A stretch of 64,000 nucleotides of DNA from Pseudomonas poae (GCF_001439785.1 NZ_JYLI01000008.1:62001-126000), one strand, 5' to 3'. Positions 18,162 through 28,793 are shown, counted from the first letter of the stretch. Notes: a model not told the origin generated them from the sequence alone. Numbers and translations: made by a program.

Positions 18162-18826
18162 GCCACCTGCATCTGAGGTTGCGCGCGGATCAGCTCTTTG
18201 CTCGAGCCGAACACGCAGCCGCTGCTTTTGATCTGCAGCACCTGCTGAGTGTGATGACGCACCGAGGCCAGGTCATGGCAAACCACCACCACCGTACGGC
18301 CTTCGGCATGCCAGGCATGAATGTGATTCCAGCACAGCGCCTGGCCTTCTTCGTCGAGCGCGGCGTGGGGTTCGTCGAGCAGCAGCACGGGCGAGTCGGC
18401 CAGGCTCATGCGGGCGAGCAGGGCGCGTTGCAATTGACCGCCGGACAACGCCATCAACGGGCGCAGCTCCAGGCCGCTGAGGCACCAGTCTTCGAGCACC
18501 GCTTGCAGGCGTTCGCTGCGCTGTGCAGCAGAAAGCCGCGCGCCCCAGAAACCGGCGGCGACCAGTTCCTGCAGGTTGATCGGGAACTGGCGGTCGAGTT
18601 GTTGCTGCTGGGGCAAAAACGCCAGGCCGCCACGACGTGTCACTTCCACGACGACTTTCCCGGCCAGCGGTTTCTGCAAGCCGGCGATGACTTTGAGCAG
18701 GCTGCTCTTGCCGCAGCCATTGGGGCCTATGACGCCGGTGAGGCTGCCTTTTTCCAGGGTGAAATCGATGGCGGGTGTGAGCGGTTGGCCGGGGGCGCCC
18801 CAGCGTAGGGCCGTGCAGGTGATCAT
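18158..18826 (-). CDS. Metal ABC transporter ATP-binding protein (ZnuC-like)
   Basis: 222 residues. Walker A is GPNGCGKSS (residues 34-42), the signature is LSGGQLQRALLAR and Walker B is VLLLDEPHAALD, followed by the switch His in VVCHDLASV. It overlaps folE2 by 4 nt upstream and the permease by 4 nt downstream. Length fits this ATPase family. It supplies energy for zinc uptake by the operon's ABC transporter. Confidence 0.9.
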   Translation of the reverse strand: MITCTALRWGAPGQPLTPAIDFTLEKGSLTGVIGPNGCGKSSLLKVIAGLQKPLAGKVVVEVTRRGGLAFLPQQQQLDRQFPINLQELVAAGFWGARLSAAQRSERLQAVLEDWCLSGLELRPLMALSGGQLQRALLARMSLADSPVLLLDEPHAALDEEGQALCWNHIHAWHAEGRTVVVVCHDLASVRHHTQQVLQIKSSGCVFGSSKELIRAQPQMQVA

Positions 18827-19713
18827 GCAGGGTTTCTCGTCCAGCGGCTTTCGGCCACGGCATCGTGCGCGTGCAGGCTTTCGGCGTGGATCACTTTGAG
18901 GTGGAAGGCTTTGACGGCGTCCGAGCGTTTCAAGGCGAGGTTCAGGCGGCGGGCGGCGTCTTCGCAGAACATCAGGTTCTGCCCGTTGGCCAGGGCGAAG
19001 GCTTGTTCGTCTGCACGCTTTACGGCGGTTTGTACGGCGGTGCCAAGGGCGGATTCGGCGCCGTTGATCAGGTCCACCAATGGCAGGTGCTCGCCTTGCA
19101 GTTCGACATGAAGTTGTGCACTGCTGCGTTGGCTGTGGGGCGTGGCAACGATGCCATTGGCGCTGCCGAGCCAGGTCATTACGGCTTCGTGCTGCAGCGG
19201 CTTGTCACCGAAGTCATCAAGAAACTGCCCTTGAATCAACTGCCTGGCGAGGGCAGCGGAGCAAGGGCAGGTTGAGGAGTAACTCACGTCAATTTTTAGT
19301 TCCACGTGGAACATCTGATTTTCCAGACGTGCTTCGATGCTCACCGGATAGCTTTTCCAGCCTGCCAGAGGGCTGACCAGGGCAGGGCGTTTAAGCAGCA
19401 AATCGGTATGGATGCGCAGGTAGGCGTTCTTAGATAAATCTTCATGACTGTCGAGAAAGCGCTGCAGTACATTGCGCAGAAGTGCAGGCGTGAGGGGTTG
19501 CTGGTCGAGCAGCTCCAGGGCCAGGTACAGGCGTGACATGTGAATGCCACGGGCGGCGCCGTCATCCAGGCTCACGCCGGCGTCGGCGGTCGCAGGCAGA
19601 CGTTGGCCGTCGAGCAGGATGGGCAGGGCAATGCCGCACATGCCTACCCAGTCCAGTGGCATGGCCTGGCGTGAAGCCTGCGCGGCAATATCCGGCAGAG
19701 TCAGCGCGTTCAT
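18823..19713 (-). CDS. folE2: GTP cyclohydrolase FolE2 (type IB)
   Basis: 296 residues. FolE2 makes dihydroneopterin triphosphate from GTP for folate synthesis and can work with Mn or Fe where FolE needs zinc. The conserved Cys motif STCPCSAALARQL is visible near residue 150, with Glu in EAVMTWLGSANGI and the C-terminal EDAARRLNLAL and HAHDAVAE. It is the first gene of the left-hand operon, 33 nt from the Zur-like palindrome at 19746-19758. Control by Zur as in other pseudomonads is therefore strongly supported by position. Confidence 0.92.
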   Translation of the reverse strand: MNALTLPDIAAQASRQAMPLDWVGMCGIALPILLDGQRLPATADAGVSLDDGAARGIHMSRLYLALELLDQQPLTPALLRNVLQRFLDSHEDLSKNAYLRIHTDLLLKRPALVSPLAGWKSYPVSIEARLENQMFHVELKIDVSYSSTCPCSAALARQLIQGQFLDDFGDKPLQHEAVMTWLGSANGIVATPHSQRSSAQLHVELQGEHLPLVDLINGAESALGTAVQTAVKRADEQAFALANGQNLMFCEDAARRLNLALKRSDAVKAFHLKVIHAESLHAHDAVAESRWTRNPA

Positions 19714-19745
19714 GAGCAGGTCCGTCGTTGGAAATATTTAGACAT

Positions 19746-19758
19746 GTTATAGTATAAC
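19746..19758. promoter_or_regulatory. Zur box (folE2/amiA divergent promoter)
   Basis: GTTATA-G-TATAAC, a perfect 6+6 palindrome in the context ATGTTATAGTATAACGA, the core of the gammaproteobacterial Zur operator. It lies between folE2 and amiA and could repress both operons when zinc is plentiful. Confidence 0.85.
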
Positions 19759-19841
19759 GACAAAGTCGACGATTAATTTTCTGCTCCAGGTTTTGCTCAG
19801 TCATGTCGAGCAGGGACGCTCCTTTATTTGCGGTATAGGTC

Positions 19842-21053
19842 ATGCACAGACGTCAGCTCCTCAACCTGCTCCTGGTTAGCCCGTTGTTTACCTTGCCGTT
19901 CTCGGCCCACGCTACGCAGATTCGCAATGCCCGCTTGTGGCGCTCGGAAGACAAACTGCGGCTGGTGTTCGACCTCAGCGGGCCGGTGCAATACAAGACC
20001 TTTTCCCTGAGCGCCCCGGAACGCGTGATCATCGACTTGAGCGGTGCAGGCCTCAGTGGTGACTTTTCGCAATTGATGCTCAAGAACAGTGGGATTACCT
20101 CGATTCGCTCGGGGCATTTCGGCACCAACGACACGCGGATCGTGTTGGACCTGGCCTCACCGATGCAGCTCAACAGCTTTCTGTTGCCGCCCCAGGACGG
20201 CCAGGGTCATCGCCTGGTGCTGGACCTCAGCAGCATCACCCAGGCACCGCGGCAGATCGCCGCCGAACCCGCGCCGCTGGTGGCACCCATCGATAAAGCC
20301 CATCCCCGGCGCGACATCATCGTGGTGGTCGACCCTGGCCATGGCGGCAAGGACCCCGGCGCCGTGGGCTCCAAGGGCCAACGCGAAAAAGACGTTGTGC
20401 TGTCGATTGCCCAACTGCTGGCCAAACGCTTGAAACGCGAGAAGGGTTTTGACGTGAAGCTGGTGCGCAACGACGACTTCTTCGTGCCCCTGCGCAAGCG
20501 CGTGGAGATCGCACACAAGCACAATGCCGACATGTTTATCTCGGTGCATGCGGATGCGGCGCCGCGTATCACCGCGTCGGGCGCCTCGGTGTATGCCTTG
20601 TCCGAAGGCGGCGCCACGTCTGCCACCGCGCGCTTCATGGCGCAGCGGGAAAACGGTGCCGACCTGCTGGGCGCCAGCAGCCTGCTGAACCTCAAGGACA
20701 AGGATCCGATGCTGGCCGGGGTGATTCTCGACATGTCGATGAACGCCACCATCGCGTCCAGCCTGCAACTGGGTCACTCCATCCTGGGTAGCCTGGAGGG
20801 CATTACCAGCCTGCATCAGAAGCGCGTGGAACAGGCCGGTTTTGCGGTGCTCAAGTCACCGGATGTGCCGTCGATTCTGGTGGAAACCGGCTTCATCTCC
20901 AATGCACGGGACAGCGCGCGGCTGGTCACGGCGCGTCATCAACAGGCAGTGGCGGATGGGTTGTTCGAGGGCCTGAAAAAATACTTCCAGAAGAACCCGC
21001 CCATGAACAGCTACATGGCGTGGGCCCAGGAACAGAAGAACGGCCAGGTCTAG
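19842..21053 (+). CDS. amiA: N-acetylmuramoyl-L-alanine amidase (AMIN + Amidase_3)
   Basis: 403 residues. The N-terminus MHRRQLLNLLLVSPLF has a twin-arginine look and ends in an AHA cleavage site, as in the Tat-exported amidases AmiA/AmiC. An AMIN domain (about 25-130) is followed by the catalytic domain: VVVDPGHGGKDPGAVG (metal His and Glu region near 165-180), SVHADAA and, near the end, VETGFISN. It cleaves peptide stems from murein during division. Its place beside a Zur box suggests a paralogue made when zinc is low. Amidase_3 enzymes are themselves zinc-dependent, so how it saves zinc is unclear. Confidence 0.9.
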   Translation: MHRRQLLNLLLVSPLFTLPFSAHATQIRNARLWRSEDKLRLVFDLSGPVQYKTFSLSAPERVIIDLSGAGLSGDFSQLMLKNSGITSIRSGHFGTNDTRIVLDLASPMQLNSFLLPPQDGQGHRLVLDLSSITQAPRQIAAEPAPLVAPIDKAHPRRDIIVVVDPGHGGKDPGAVGSKGQREKDVVLSIAQLLAKRLKREKGFDVKLVRNDDFFVPLRKRVEIAHKHNADMFISVHADAAPRITASGASVYALSEGGATSATARFMAQRENGADLLGASSLLNLKDKDPMLAGVILDMSMNATIASSLQLGHSILGSLEGITSLHQKRVEQAGFAVLKSPDVPSILVETGFISNARDSARLVTARHQQAVADGLFEGLKKYFQKNPPMNSYMAWAQEQKNGQV

Positions 21054-21418
21054 CAGCCGGTTATGCGGCTGCAGGTGAATTTGGCGCTGGCTCCCCCTGA
21101 ACTGGAGAACCGGTTGATCGTCGTCCAGCCCACACGCCGCGTGTAGCCCACCCACGCCTCGCCATCCGAGGCCAGCCCGGTAAAGAACGTAAGTTGCCCG
21201 TAACGGCTGTTGGTCTGCGCCCAATAACGTTTGCCGATCACTTCGAACCCCCGCAAATACGTGGTGCTGCCCACCGTGGCCACGCTGTAGGCATTGCCCA
21301 GCGGATCGACGCAGGCCAGCAGGGTGGCGCTGCGCGTGCAGTTGGCCAGCAGGGTTGGGACCTGTGCGCAGGCCGGTCCCGCCGTTGCCAATAACAGGGC
21401 GCACACCAGGTATTTCAT
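21050..21418 (-). CDS. Secreted small protein of the zinc-starvation island (PA5537-like)
   Basis: 122 residues from the ATG complementary to 21416-21418. A signal peptide (MKYLVCALLLATAGPACA) is followed by a mature domain with four cysteines (NCTRS, LACVD, TCSRI and the last residue), consistent with two disulfides. No known domain recognised. The stop overlaps that of amiA by 3 nt. It is divergent from dksA2, with the Zur palindrome at 21500-21512 between them, so zinc-responsive expression is likely. A gene of this kind occupies the same place in P. aeruginosa as I recall it. Confidence 0.7.
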   Translation of the reverse strand: MKYLVCALLLATAGPACAQVPTLLANCTRSATLLACVDPLGNAYSVATVGSTTYLRGFEVIGKRYWAQTNSRYGQLTFFTGLASDGEAWVGYTRRVGWTTINRFSSSGGASAKFTCSRITGC

Positions 21419-21499
21419 GAGGTTTCTCGGGATTGGAGGCCGGTGCGCAAGCATTGCGCCCTTCGTCGCCGCAGACAAGGGGATTGGCTTATTTGTGTT

Positions 21500-21512
21500 G
21501 TTATACTATAAC
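21500..21512. promoter_or_regulatory. Zur box (dksA2 divergent promoter)
   Basis: GTTATA-C-TATAAC, a perfect palindrome in the context TGTTGTTATACTATAACATT. It has the same core as the site at 19746-19758 with the centre base inverted. It is 35 nt upstream of dksA2 and 82 nt from the divergent secreted-protein gene. Confidence 0.85.
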
Positions 21513-21546
21513 ATTAAAAACCAGCCCCACCCGTGAACCGCTGCTC

Positions 21547-21951
21547 ATGACTGAACAAGAACTCCTGGCCCAATCGCCTGACGACTACATGAATGAAGCC
21601 CAGCAAGGCTTTTTCCGTTCGTTGTTGATAGCCCAACGCGAGGCATTGCAAGCGCGCATCGAAGCCGAATTCATGGTGCTGCGCGAGCAGGAAACCAATA
21701 GCGACCCTGCCGATGTGGGCAGTGCCGAAGAACAGCGCCAATGGCAACTGCGTCTGCTTGAGCGGGAAAAGAAGCTGCTGGACAAGATCGACGACGCCCT
21801 CGATTTGCTGGCACGCGGCGAATACGGCTGGTGTCGGGAAACCGGCGAACCCATAGGCCTGCAACGCTTGCTGCTGCGTCCCACCGCCACCCTGTGTATC
21901 GAAGCCAAAGAACGTGAAGAGCTGCGCGAACGCCATAAACGGGCTGTTTGA
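21547..21951 (+). CDS. dksA2: Zinc-independent DksA paralogue (DksA2)
   Basis: 134 residues from the ATG at 21547. A coiled-coil hairpin carries the tip motif DPADVGSAEE (residues 53-62). The C-terminal globular part has only two of the four zinc-finger cysteines: C96 with T99 (WCRET) and C117 with A120 (LCIEA). This is the hallmark of P. aeruginosa DksA2. It acts with ppGpp on RNA polymerase and replaces zinc-finger DksA when zinc is scarce. It is first in a run with zigA (27-nt gap), DUF1826 and a second GTPase, behind a Zur box. The Shine-Dalgarno is weak. Confidence 0.93.
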   Translation: MTEQELLAQSPDDYMNEAQQGFFRSLLIAQREALQARIEAEFMVLREQETNSDPADVGSAEEQRQWQLRLLEREKKLLDKIDDALDLLARGEYGWCRETGEPIGLQRLLLRPTATLCIEAKEREELRERHKRAV

Positions 21952-21978
21952 CCGGCCAACCCTGATGAGGAAAACCTG

Positions 21979-23183
<1,205 letters not shown>

Positions 23184-23184
<1 letters not shown>

Positions 23185-23828
23185 TGCTCGCGCCGACCCT
23201 CCAACTGCGTCCCGTGGTGCGCCAGACGCGCGGAGAAACGCCGCTGGCGTTATCCGACATCCTCGAAGACGGCGTGAACCTGGCGCTGTGGCAGCGCCAA
23301 CTGCCGCTGCATATTGCCGAGTTCGGCGCATTGCTGGTGGCGCTCGATGAGCCGCTGGCCGATGCCATGGTCATCGAACTCAGCGATGAAAATGCGATGC
23401 CGAACTTGCAGGGTTTGGCGTCCAGCTGCTGCGATCTGGAAGGCTATGAAGGCTTTATCGCCGATGTGTCATGGCTGGTCAGCGCGTTCGCCTGCCTGCT
23501 CGGCGCCAAGCGTATCGGCGTGCGCCTGCGGCTGCTGGACAAGGCCATGTGCCCGCGCTTTCACGTGGATCATGTGCCGGTGCGCCTGATCACCACCTAC
23601 GCCGGTGTCGGCAGCCAATGGTTGCGCGAGGGTGTGATGGACCGGCGCACACTCGGCCAGCCGGAGGCCGAGCCCGGCGAACGCATCGAACAGGTCCAGT
23701 GTGGCGAAGTGGCCCTCCTCAAAGGCACCAAATGGCATGGCAATGAAGCGCACGGCCTGATTCATCGCTCGCCCGCCCTCAAGGCGGACGAGCGCCGGTT
23801 GATCCTGACGCTGGATTGGCTGGCATAA
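23184..23828 (+). CDS. DUF1826 protein, possible Fe(II)/2-oxoglutarate-type fold
   Basis: 214 residues; the start shares one base with the zigA stop. Two adjacent cysteines (SCCDLEGYEG, about 82-83) are seen. The C-terminal half contains CPRFHVDHVPVRLITTY with H127-x-D129, and then LIHRSP with H194, followed ten residues later by Arg (R205). That spacing is the HxD...H-x10-R pattern of Fe(II)/2-oxoglutarate dioxygenases. The family has no known function. Its fixed place between two COG0523 GTPases suggests a job in zinc homeostasis, perhaps as a client or metal-loading factor. The oxygenase idea is my inference. Confidence 0.8.
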
Positions 23829-23863
23829 CCGCGTAGGATCAAGCGCTCCACACGGTCTGAACG

Positions 23864-24835
23864 ATGCCCACGATGCTGCAGAACATCCCTACCCACGTGA
23901 TCGCCGGCCCCCTGGGCGCCGGCAAGACCAGCCTGATCAAGCACCTGCTCGCCCAGCGTCCGGCCGATGAGCGTTGGGCGGTGCTGATCAACGAGTTCGG
24001 GCAGATCGGCCTGGATGCCGCGTTGCTCACCCAGGACGACGACGGCATTGCCTTGGGCGAAGTGGCGGGCGGCTGCCTGTGTTGCGTCAATGGCGCGCCG
24101 TTTCAGGTAGGCCTTGGCCGCCTGTTGCGCAAAGCCAGGCCGGACCGGTTGTTTATCGAGCCCTCAGGCCTGGGCCACCCGGCGCAATTGCTCAAACAAC
24201 TGCGCGAAACGCCGTGGCAGGACGTGTTGGCGGTTCAACCCTGTGTGCTGGTGCTGGACGCCCAGGCTCTGGCGGCGGGCAAACCCCTGCCGCCCGCGCA
24301 GCAAGAGGCATTGGCCAGCGCCGGTTTATTGGTGCTGAACAAGGATGAGGGCCTGGAAACCGGGCAGCGTCAGGCCATCGAGCGGCAATTACCCGGTTGC
24401 GCGCTGTATTGGACGCGCCAGGCGCAGCTGCCGATCGAGCAAATGCCCGGTTTGTACGCGCAGGCCAAAGCGGCTGTGGATAACTTTGAAGTGCCCAAAG
24501 GATTGGCGCAAATACCGGCGATCTGGAGCGATCCCGCGCTGCCGATTTGCTTGAGCCAGGGGCAGGAGGGCGGCTGGAGCATCGGCTGGCGCTGGCACCC
24601 GAGCCAGCGCTTTCACGCTGAGCGACTGCAGCATTGGCTATCAGGTCTGGACTGGCGGCGCGCCAAGCTGGTTATCCACAGCACGCAGGGTTGGGTTTCG
24701 GCCAATGCTGTGGATAACGACGTGCTTGCCTGGCAGCCCAGCGAATGGCGCCGGGACTCGCGTATCGAATTGATCTTCAGTGAACCACAGGCAGTCGCCG
24801 CGTTGCAGACTGCACTTGCCGCCTGCCGTTATTGA
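23864..24835 (+). CDS. Second COG0523/CobW-like GTPase
   Basis: 323 residues (MPTMLQNIPTHVIAGPLGAG; a start at the second Met, 23873, is also possible). G1 is GPLGAGKTS (residues 15-23), CxCC is C71-L-C-C74, then EPSGLGHP and NKDE as the specificity loop. It is shorter than ZigA by about 80 residues, with a reduced C-terminal domain. It follows DUF1826 by 35 nt and ends the Zur-controlled run. The 3' part contains two inverted TTATCCACA boxes (24672-24717). It converges on the DUF3301 gene with a 7-nt overlap. Confidence 0.88.
   Translation: MPTMLQNIPTHVIAGPLGAGKTSLIKHLLAQRPADERWAVLINEFGQIGLDAALLTQDDDGIALGEVAGGCLCCVNGAPFQVGLGRLLRKARPDRLFIEPSGLGHPAQLLKQLRETPWQDVLAVQPCVLVLDAQALAAGKPLPPAQQEALASAGLLVLNKDEGLETGQRQAIERQLPGCALYWTRQAQLPIEQMPGLYAQAKAAVDNFEVPKGLAQIPAIWSDPALPICLSQGQEGGWSIGWRWHPSQRFHAERLQHWLSGLDWRRAKLVIHSTQGWVSANAVDNDVLAWQPSEWRRDSRIELIFSEPQAVAALQTALAACRY
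24672..24717. other. Inverted pair of consensus DnaA boxes inside cobW2
   Basis: TTATCCACA at 24672-24680 and its complement TGTGGATAA at 24709-24717, 28 nt apart, inside the coding region of the second CobW-like GTPase. Both are exact 9-mers. Binding by DnaA is possible but unproven. Confidence 0.45.
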
Positions 24836-25224
24836 CGGTTCTTGGCCGGGTGATCCTGGCGCCATTGGCTCAGCTCGATCACCTCGGCACTGGGCAATGG
24901 CTCTTTGGCCTCGAACGGGTAGGGCGCCAGCTCGATCTGCGCGCTGTGGGCGCCGAACTGCGTGATGACGCCGGCGTGGCGGGTTTCGCCGGTCACGGTA
25001 AATTCGAAAGCGTAGATCCGCGCCAGACGTCGTCGGCCGTTGGCGTCCTTCACAAAACCGATGCGCTTGAGCGCCACCGCACCATCGAGCAGCTCGATGT
25101 CGAGCCGGGCGCAATGCTGCTTGACCCGCGCCAGCGCTCGTTCGCGCAAGCCGTGGTTGTGCCAGACCCAGGCGGCGCCGGTCGCCAGCAGCATCAACAC
25201 GAAGATGTTTCCCAGGGTCAGCAT
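24829..25224 (-). CDS. DUF3301 membrane-anchored protein
   Basis: 131 residues from the ATG complementary to 25222-25224. One N-terminal membrane helix (MLTLGNIFVLMLLATGAAWV) is followed by a basic cytoplasmic domain with HGLRERALARVKQHC and YAFEFTVTGETRHAG, typical of DUF3301. The longer open frame upstream overlaps the intergenic region and pdxY in antisense and is ignored. Function unknown. It converges on cobW2. Confidence 0.75.
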   Translation of the reverse strand: MLTLGNIFVLMLLATGAAWVWHNHGLRERALARVKQHCARLDIELLDGAVALKRIGFVKDANGRRRLARIYAFEFTVTGETRHAGVITQFGAHSAQIELAPYPFEAKEPLPSAEVIELSQWRQDHPAKNRQ

Positions 25225-25341
25225 GCGATGAACTCCAACAAAGTGAGAGCAGCTTAACTGTGTCGCCGGTCTGTCGTACAGGCTGCGTTTAGTCGCATAC
25301 TGCGCGGCCGGAATTTCAACGGCTTTATGGACATTTCCTGC

Positions 25342-26214
25342 ATGAAACGTACACCCCATCTGCTTGCGATCCAGTCTCACGTGGTCTTTGGTCACGCCGG
25401 AAACAGCGCCGCCGTATTCCCCATGCAGCGGGTCGGGGTGAATGTGTGGCCGCTCAACACGGTGCAGTTCTCCAACCACACCCAGTATGGTCAGTGGGCC
25501 GGCGAAGTGCTGGCGCCGCAGCAGATTCCGGCGCTGGTGGAAGGTATCGCGGCAATTGGCGAACTGGGCAACTGCGACGCCATTCTCTCTGGCTACCTGG
25601 GCAGCGCCGCTCAGGGCCGCGCGATCCTCACTGGCGTGGCGCGCATCAAGGCGATCAACCCCAAAGCCCTGTACCTGTGCGACCCGGTGATGGGCCACGC
25701 GGAAAAAGGCTGCGTCGTGCCCCAGGAGGTCAGTGATTTTTTATTGGATGAAGCCGCCGCCATGGCCGATTTCCTCTGCCCCAACCAGCTTGAGCTGGAC
25801 AGCTTTGCCGGGCGCAAGCCGCAGTCATTGTTCGATTGCCTGGCGATGGCCAAGGCCTTGCTGGCGCGCGGGCCAAAGGCTGTGTTGGTCAAGCACCTGG
25901 ATTATCCGGGCAAGTTGCCGGACGGCTTCGAGATGCTGCTGGTAACTGCCGACGGCAGCTGGCACCTGCGTCGGCCGCTGCTGGCATTCCCGCGCCAACC
26001 GGTGGGCGTGGGCGACCTGACCTCGGGGCTGTTCCTGGCGCGGGTGCTGCTGGGCGACAGCCTGCTGGCGGCGTTCGAATTCACCGCTGCGGCGGTGCAT
26101 GAAGTGCTGCTGGAAACCCAGGCTTGCGCCAGCTACGAGTTGGAGCTGGTGCGGGCGCAGGATCGAATCGCCCACCCGCGCGTGCGGTTTGAAGCCACGC
26201 CGATCAGCCTGTAA
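25342..26214 (+). CDS. pdxY: Pyridoxal kinase PdxY
   Basis: 290 residues from the ATG at 25342 ([20 protein letters not shown]); the upstream Met lacks a conserved N-terminus. PdxY phosphorylates pyridoxal to PLP in the salvage path. Conserved features are [16 protein letters not shown] near 11-26, the ATP region [10 protein letters not shown], and the catalytic [12 protein letters not shown] near 215 with its Asp. Length matches the family (about 287). It is monocistronic by spacing. Confidence 0.93.
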   Translation: MKRTPHLLAIQSHVVFGHAGNSAAVFPMQRVGVNVWPLNTVQFSNHTQYGQWAGEVLAPQQIPALVEGIAAIGELGNCDAILSGYLGSAAQGRAILTGVARIKAINPKALYLCDPVMGHAEKGCVVPQEVSDFLLDEAAAMADFLCPNQLELDSFAGRKPQSLFDCLAMAKALLARGPKAVLVKHLDYPGKLPDGFEMLLVTADGSWHLRRPLLAFPRQPVGVGDLTSGLFLARVLLGDSLLAAFEFTAAAVHEVLLETQACASYELELVRAQDRIAHPRVRFEATPISL

Positions 26215-26252
26215 GCACACAACACCAATGTGGTTGGGTTTACAGCGTGGGA

Positions 26253-26738
26253 TCAGGGCGCGTCGGCCTTGATCTCCTGATAACGTTTTTCCAGCTCCTG
26301 GCGAATCTGCCGGCGTTGCTGGGCCTGCATGAAGCGGCGCTTGTCTTCGCTGTTCTGCGGCTGCAGTGGCGGTACGGCGGCGGGTTTGCGCTGGTCGTCC
26401 ACCGCCACCATGGTGAAGAAACAACTGTTGGTGTGGCGCACCGAGCGTTCGCGGATGTTCTCGGTCACCACCTTGATGCCCACTTCCATCGAGGTATTGC
26501 CGGTGTAGTTGACCGACGCGAGGAAGGTCACCAGTTCGCCGACATGAATCGGTTCGCGAAAAATCACCTGGTCGACCGACAGGGTGACTACATAGCGGCC
26601 CGCATAACGGCTGGCACAGGCGTAGGCCACTTCGTCGAGGTACTTGAGCAACGTGCCGCCGTGGACATTGCCTGAGAAGTTGGCCATGTCTGGGGTCATC
26701 AATACCGTCATCGACAGCTGGGCGTTTCCGGGTTCCAT
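26253..26738 (-). CDS. Acyl-CoA thioesterase (hotdog fold, YciA-type)
   Basis: 161 residues. The hotdog catalytic helix is ANFSGNVHGGTLLKYLDEVA (residues 19-38) with the Asp and His of the YciA/ACOT class, then VDQVIFREPIHVGELV and the C-terminal segment rich in Gln/Arg (about 125-158), probably an exposed helix. It hydrolyses acyl-CoA to free acid and CoA in the cytoplasm; chain-length preference cannot be read here. Confidence 0.88.
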   Translation of the reverse strand: MEPGNAQLSMTVLMTPDMANFSGNVHGGTLLKYLDEVAYACASRYAGRYVVTLSVDQVIFREPIHVGELVTFLASVNYTGNTSMEVGIKVVTENIRERSVRHTNSCFFTMVAVDDQRKPAAVPPLQPQNSEDKRRFMQAQQRRQIRQELEKRYQEIKADAP

Positions 26739-27029
26739 AGCACACTCACGGTTGTAGGCGTTGGTTGGGTAGGCACCTCTGCGGGTGCTGGAATCATTTG
26801 CAGCGCTATCGGTAACGGGACGCCGGCGGGCGGCTTGCCGTCACGCCCGCAGCGATTGTTTCCATATATTGCACCGGCTTTTCGCTGGAAGTCGCGGTGT
26901 TAACCTTCAAACGCCCATCTCAGGGCATTTCTTACGATCAAGGTAGACTTTTCCTTCCGCTCTTGGCGACTGTTCAGCGGCGTGGGCGGAAGTGGGAAAA
27001 GCGCCAGTACCCTCAAGGAGCCCCTCGCC

Positions 27030-28793
27030 ATGCACGCCATCAGCTTTATTCAGGACCTGGCCGTGATCATGCTGGTGGCTGGGGTGGTCACCATCCTGTT
27101 TCACCGCCTCAAGCAGCCGGTGGTGCTGGGCTACATCGTCGCCGGCTTCATCATCGGCCCCCACACCCCTCCGTTCGGCCTGATCCATGACGAAGACACC
27201 ATCAAGACCCTCGCCGAGCTGGGGGTGATCTTCCTGATGTTCTGCCTGGGCCTGGAGTTCAGCCTGCGCAAGTTGTTCAAGGTGGGCGCCACGGCGTTTA
27301 TCGCAGCGTTCCTCGAAATCATCCTGATGATCTGGATTGGCTACGAAATCGGCCAGTGGTTCGACTGGAACACCATGGACTCGCTGTTCCTCGGTGCAAT
27401 CCTGGCCATTTCCTCGACCACCATCATCGTCAAGGCGCTCAATGACCTGAAAATGAAAAACCAGCGCTTTGCCCAGCTGATTTTCGGCGTGCTGATCGTT
27501 GAGGACATCCTGGGCATCGGCATCATCGCCTTGCTGTCGAGCCTCGCCGTCAGTGGCACAGTCAGCTCCGGCGAGGTGTTTTCCACGGTCGGCAAGCTCT
27601 CGTTGTTCATGATCGTGGCGTTGGTGATCGGCATTTTGCTGGTGCCGCGTCTGCTGGCCTATGTGGCCCGGTTCGAAAGTAATGAAATGCTGCTGATCAC
27701 CGTATTGGGCCTGTGTTTCGGCTTCTGCCTGCTGGTGGTCAAGCTCGAATACAGCATGGTGCTGGGGGCGTTTCTGATCGGCGCGATCATGGCCGAGTCC
27801 CGCCAGTTGATTAAGATCGAACGCCTGATCGAACCGGTTCGCGACATGTTCAGCGCTATCTTCTTCGTGGCGATCGGCTTGATGATCGACCCGCAGATCC
27901 TGTTGCAATACGCCTGGCCGATCGCGGTGATCACTGTGGCGGTAGTGCTGGGCAAAATGCTGTCCTGCGGCCTGGGGGCTTTTATCGCCGGCAATGACGG
28001 CCGCACCTCACTGCGCGTGGGCATGGGGCTGTCTCAGATTGGTGAGTTTTCCTTCATCATCGCCGCGCTGGGGATGACATTGCAGGTGACCAGCGACTTT
28101 CTTTACCCGGTGGCGGTGGCCGTATCGGTAATTACCACCTTGCTCACGCCTTACCTGATTCGCAGTGCCGACCCACTGTCACTGAAGATTGCCGCCATTA
28201 TGCCAACGCGCATGAGTCGGGTATTCGGCCTGTACGGGGAGTGGTTGCGCAGTATCCAGCCGCAAGGCGAGGGCGCGATGCTGGCGTCGATGATCCGCAA
28301 GATCATCCTGCAAGTGGGGGTAAATCTGGCGCTGGTGATCGCGATTTTCTTCACCGGCAGCTTTTTTGCGGGGCGCATCGGGGGGTATCTGGAAGGTTGG
28401 ATCAGCGATCCAAGCTGGCAGAAGGCTTTGATCTGGGGTGGGGCGTTGCTGTTGTCGCTGCCGTTTCTGATCGCGGCGTACCGCAAACTCAAGGCGCTGT
28501 CGATGTTGCTGGCGGAGATGAGCGTGAAGCCGGAGATGGCCGGTCGGCATACCCAGCGTGTGCGGCGGGTGATCGCAGAGCTGATTCCGATTCTGTCGTT
28601 GCTGGTGATTTTTGTGCTGCTGGCAGCCTTGTCGGCCAGCATATTGCCGACCAACAAGTTGCTGGTGTTGATTGCCGTGGTGACAGCGGCGGTGGCGGCG
28701 GTGCTCTGGCGCTGGTTCATCCGCGTGCATACGCGGATGCAGGTGGCGTTGCTGGAAACGCTGGATAACCATAAGGATACGTCGGAGCACTGA
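27030..28793 (+). CDS. CPA2-family monovalent cation:proton antiporter
   Basis: 587 residues from the ATG at 27030, with AAGGAG at 27014-27019. Residues 1-385 hold about 12 hydrophobic segments with CPA2 landmarks (GYIVAGFIIGPHTPPFGLI, AISSTTIIVKAL, LIVEDILGIG, AFLIGAIMAESRQ). A second cluster of membrane helices follows to residue 560, and the protein ends in a short polar tail. There is no TrkA-N domain, so it is not a full KefB/KefC. It exchanges K+ or Na+ for protons at the inner membrane; which ion cannot be told. Confidence 0.88.
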   Translation: MHAISFIQDLAVIMLVAGVVTILFHRLKQPVVLGYIVAGFIIGPHTPPFGLIHDEDTIKTLAELGVIFLMFCLGLEFSLRKLFKVGATAFIAAFLEIILMIWIGYEIGQWFDWNTMDSLFLGAILAISSTTIIVKALNDLKMKNQRFAQLIFGVLIVEDILGIGIIALLSSLAVSGTVSSGEVFSTVGKLSLFMIVALVIGILLVPRLLAYVARFESNEMLLITVLGLCFGFCLLVVKLEYSMVLGAFLIGAIMAESRQLIKIERLIEPVRDMFSAIFFVAIGLMIDPQILLQYAWPIAVITVAVVLGKMLSCGLGAFIAGNDGRTSLRVGMGLSQIGEFSFIIAALGMTLQVTSDFLYPVAVAVSVITTLLTPYLIRSADPLSLKIAAIMPTRMSRVFGLYGEWLRSIQPQGEGAMLASMIRKIILQVGVNLALVIAIFFTGSFFAGRIGGYLEGWISDPSWQKALIWGGALLLSLPFLIAAYRKLKALSMLLAEMSVKPEMAGRHTQRVRRVIAELIPILSLLVIFVLLAALSASILPTNKLLVLIAVVTAAVAAVLWRWFIRVHTRMQVALLETLDNHKDTSEH

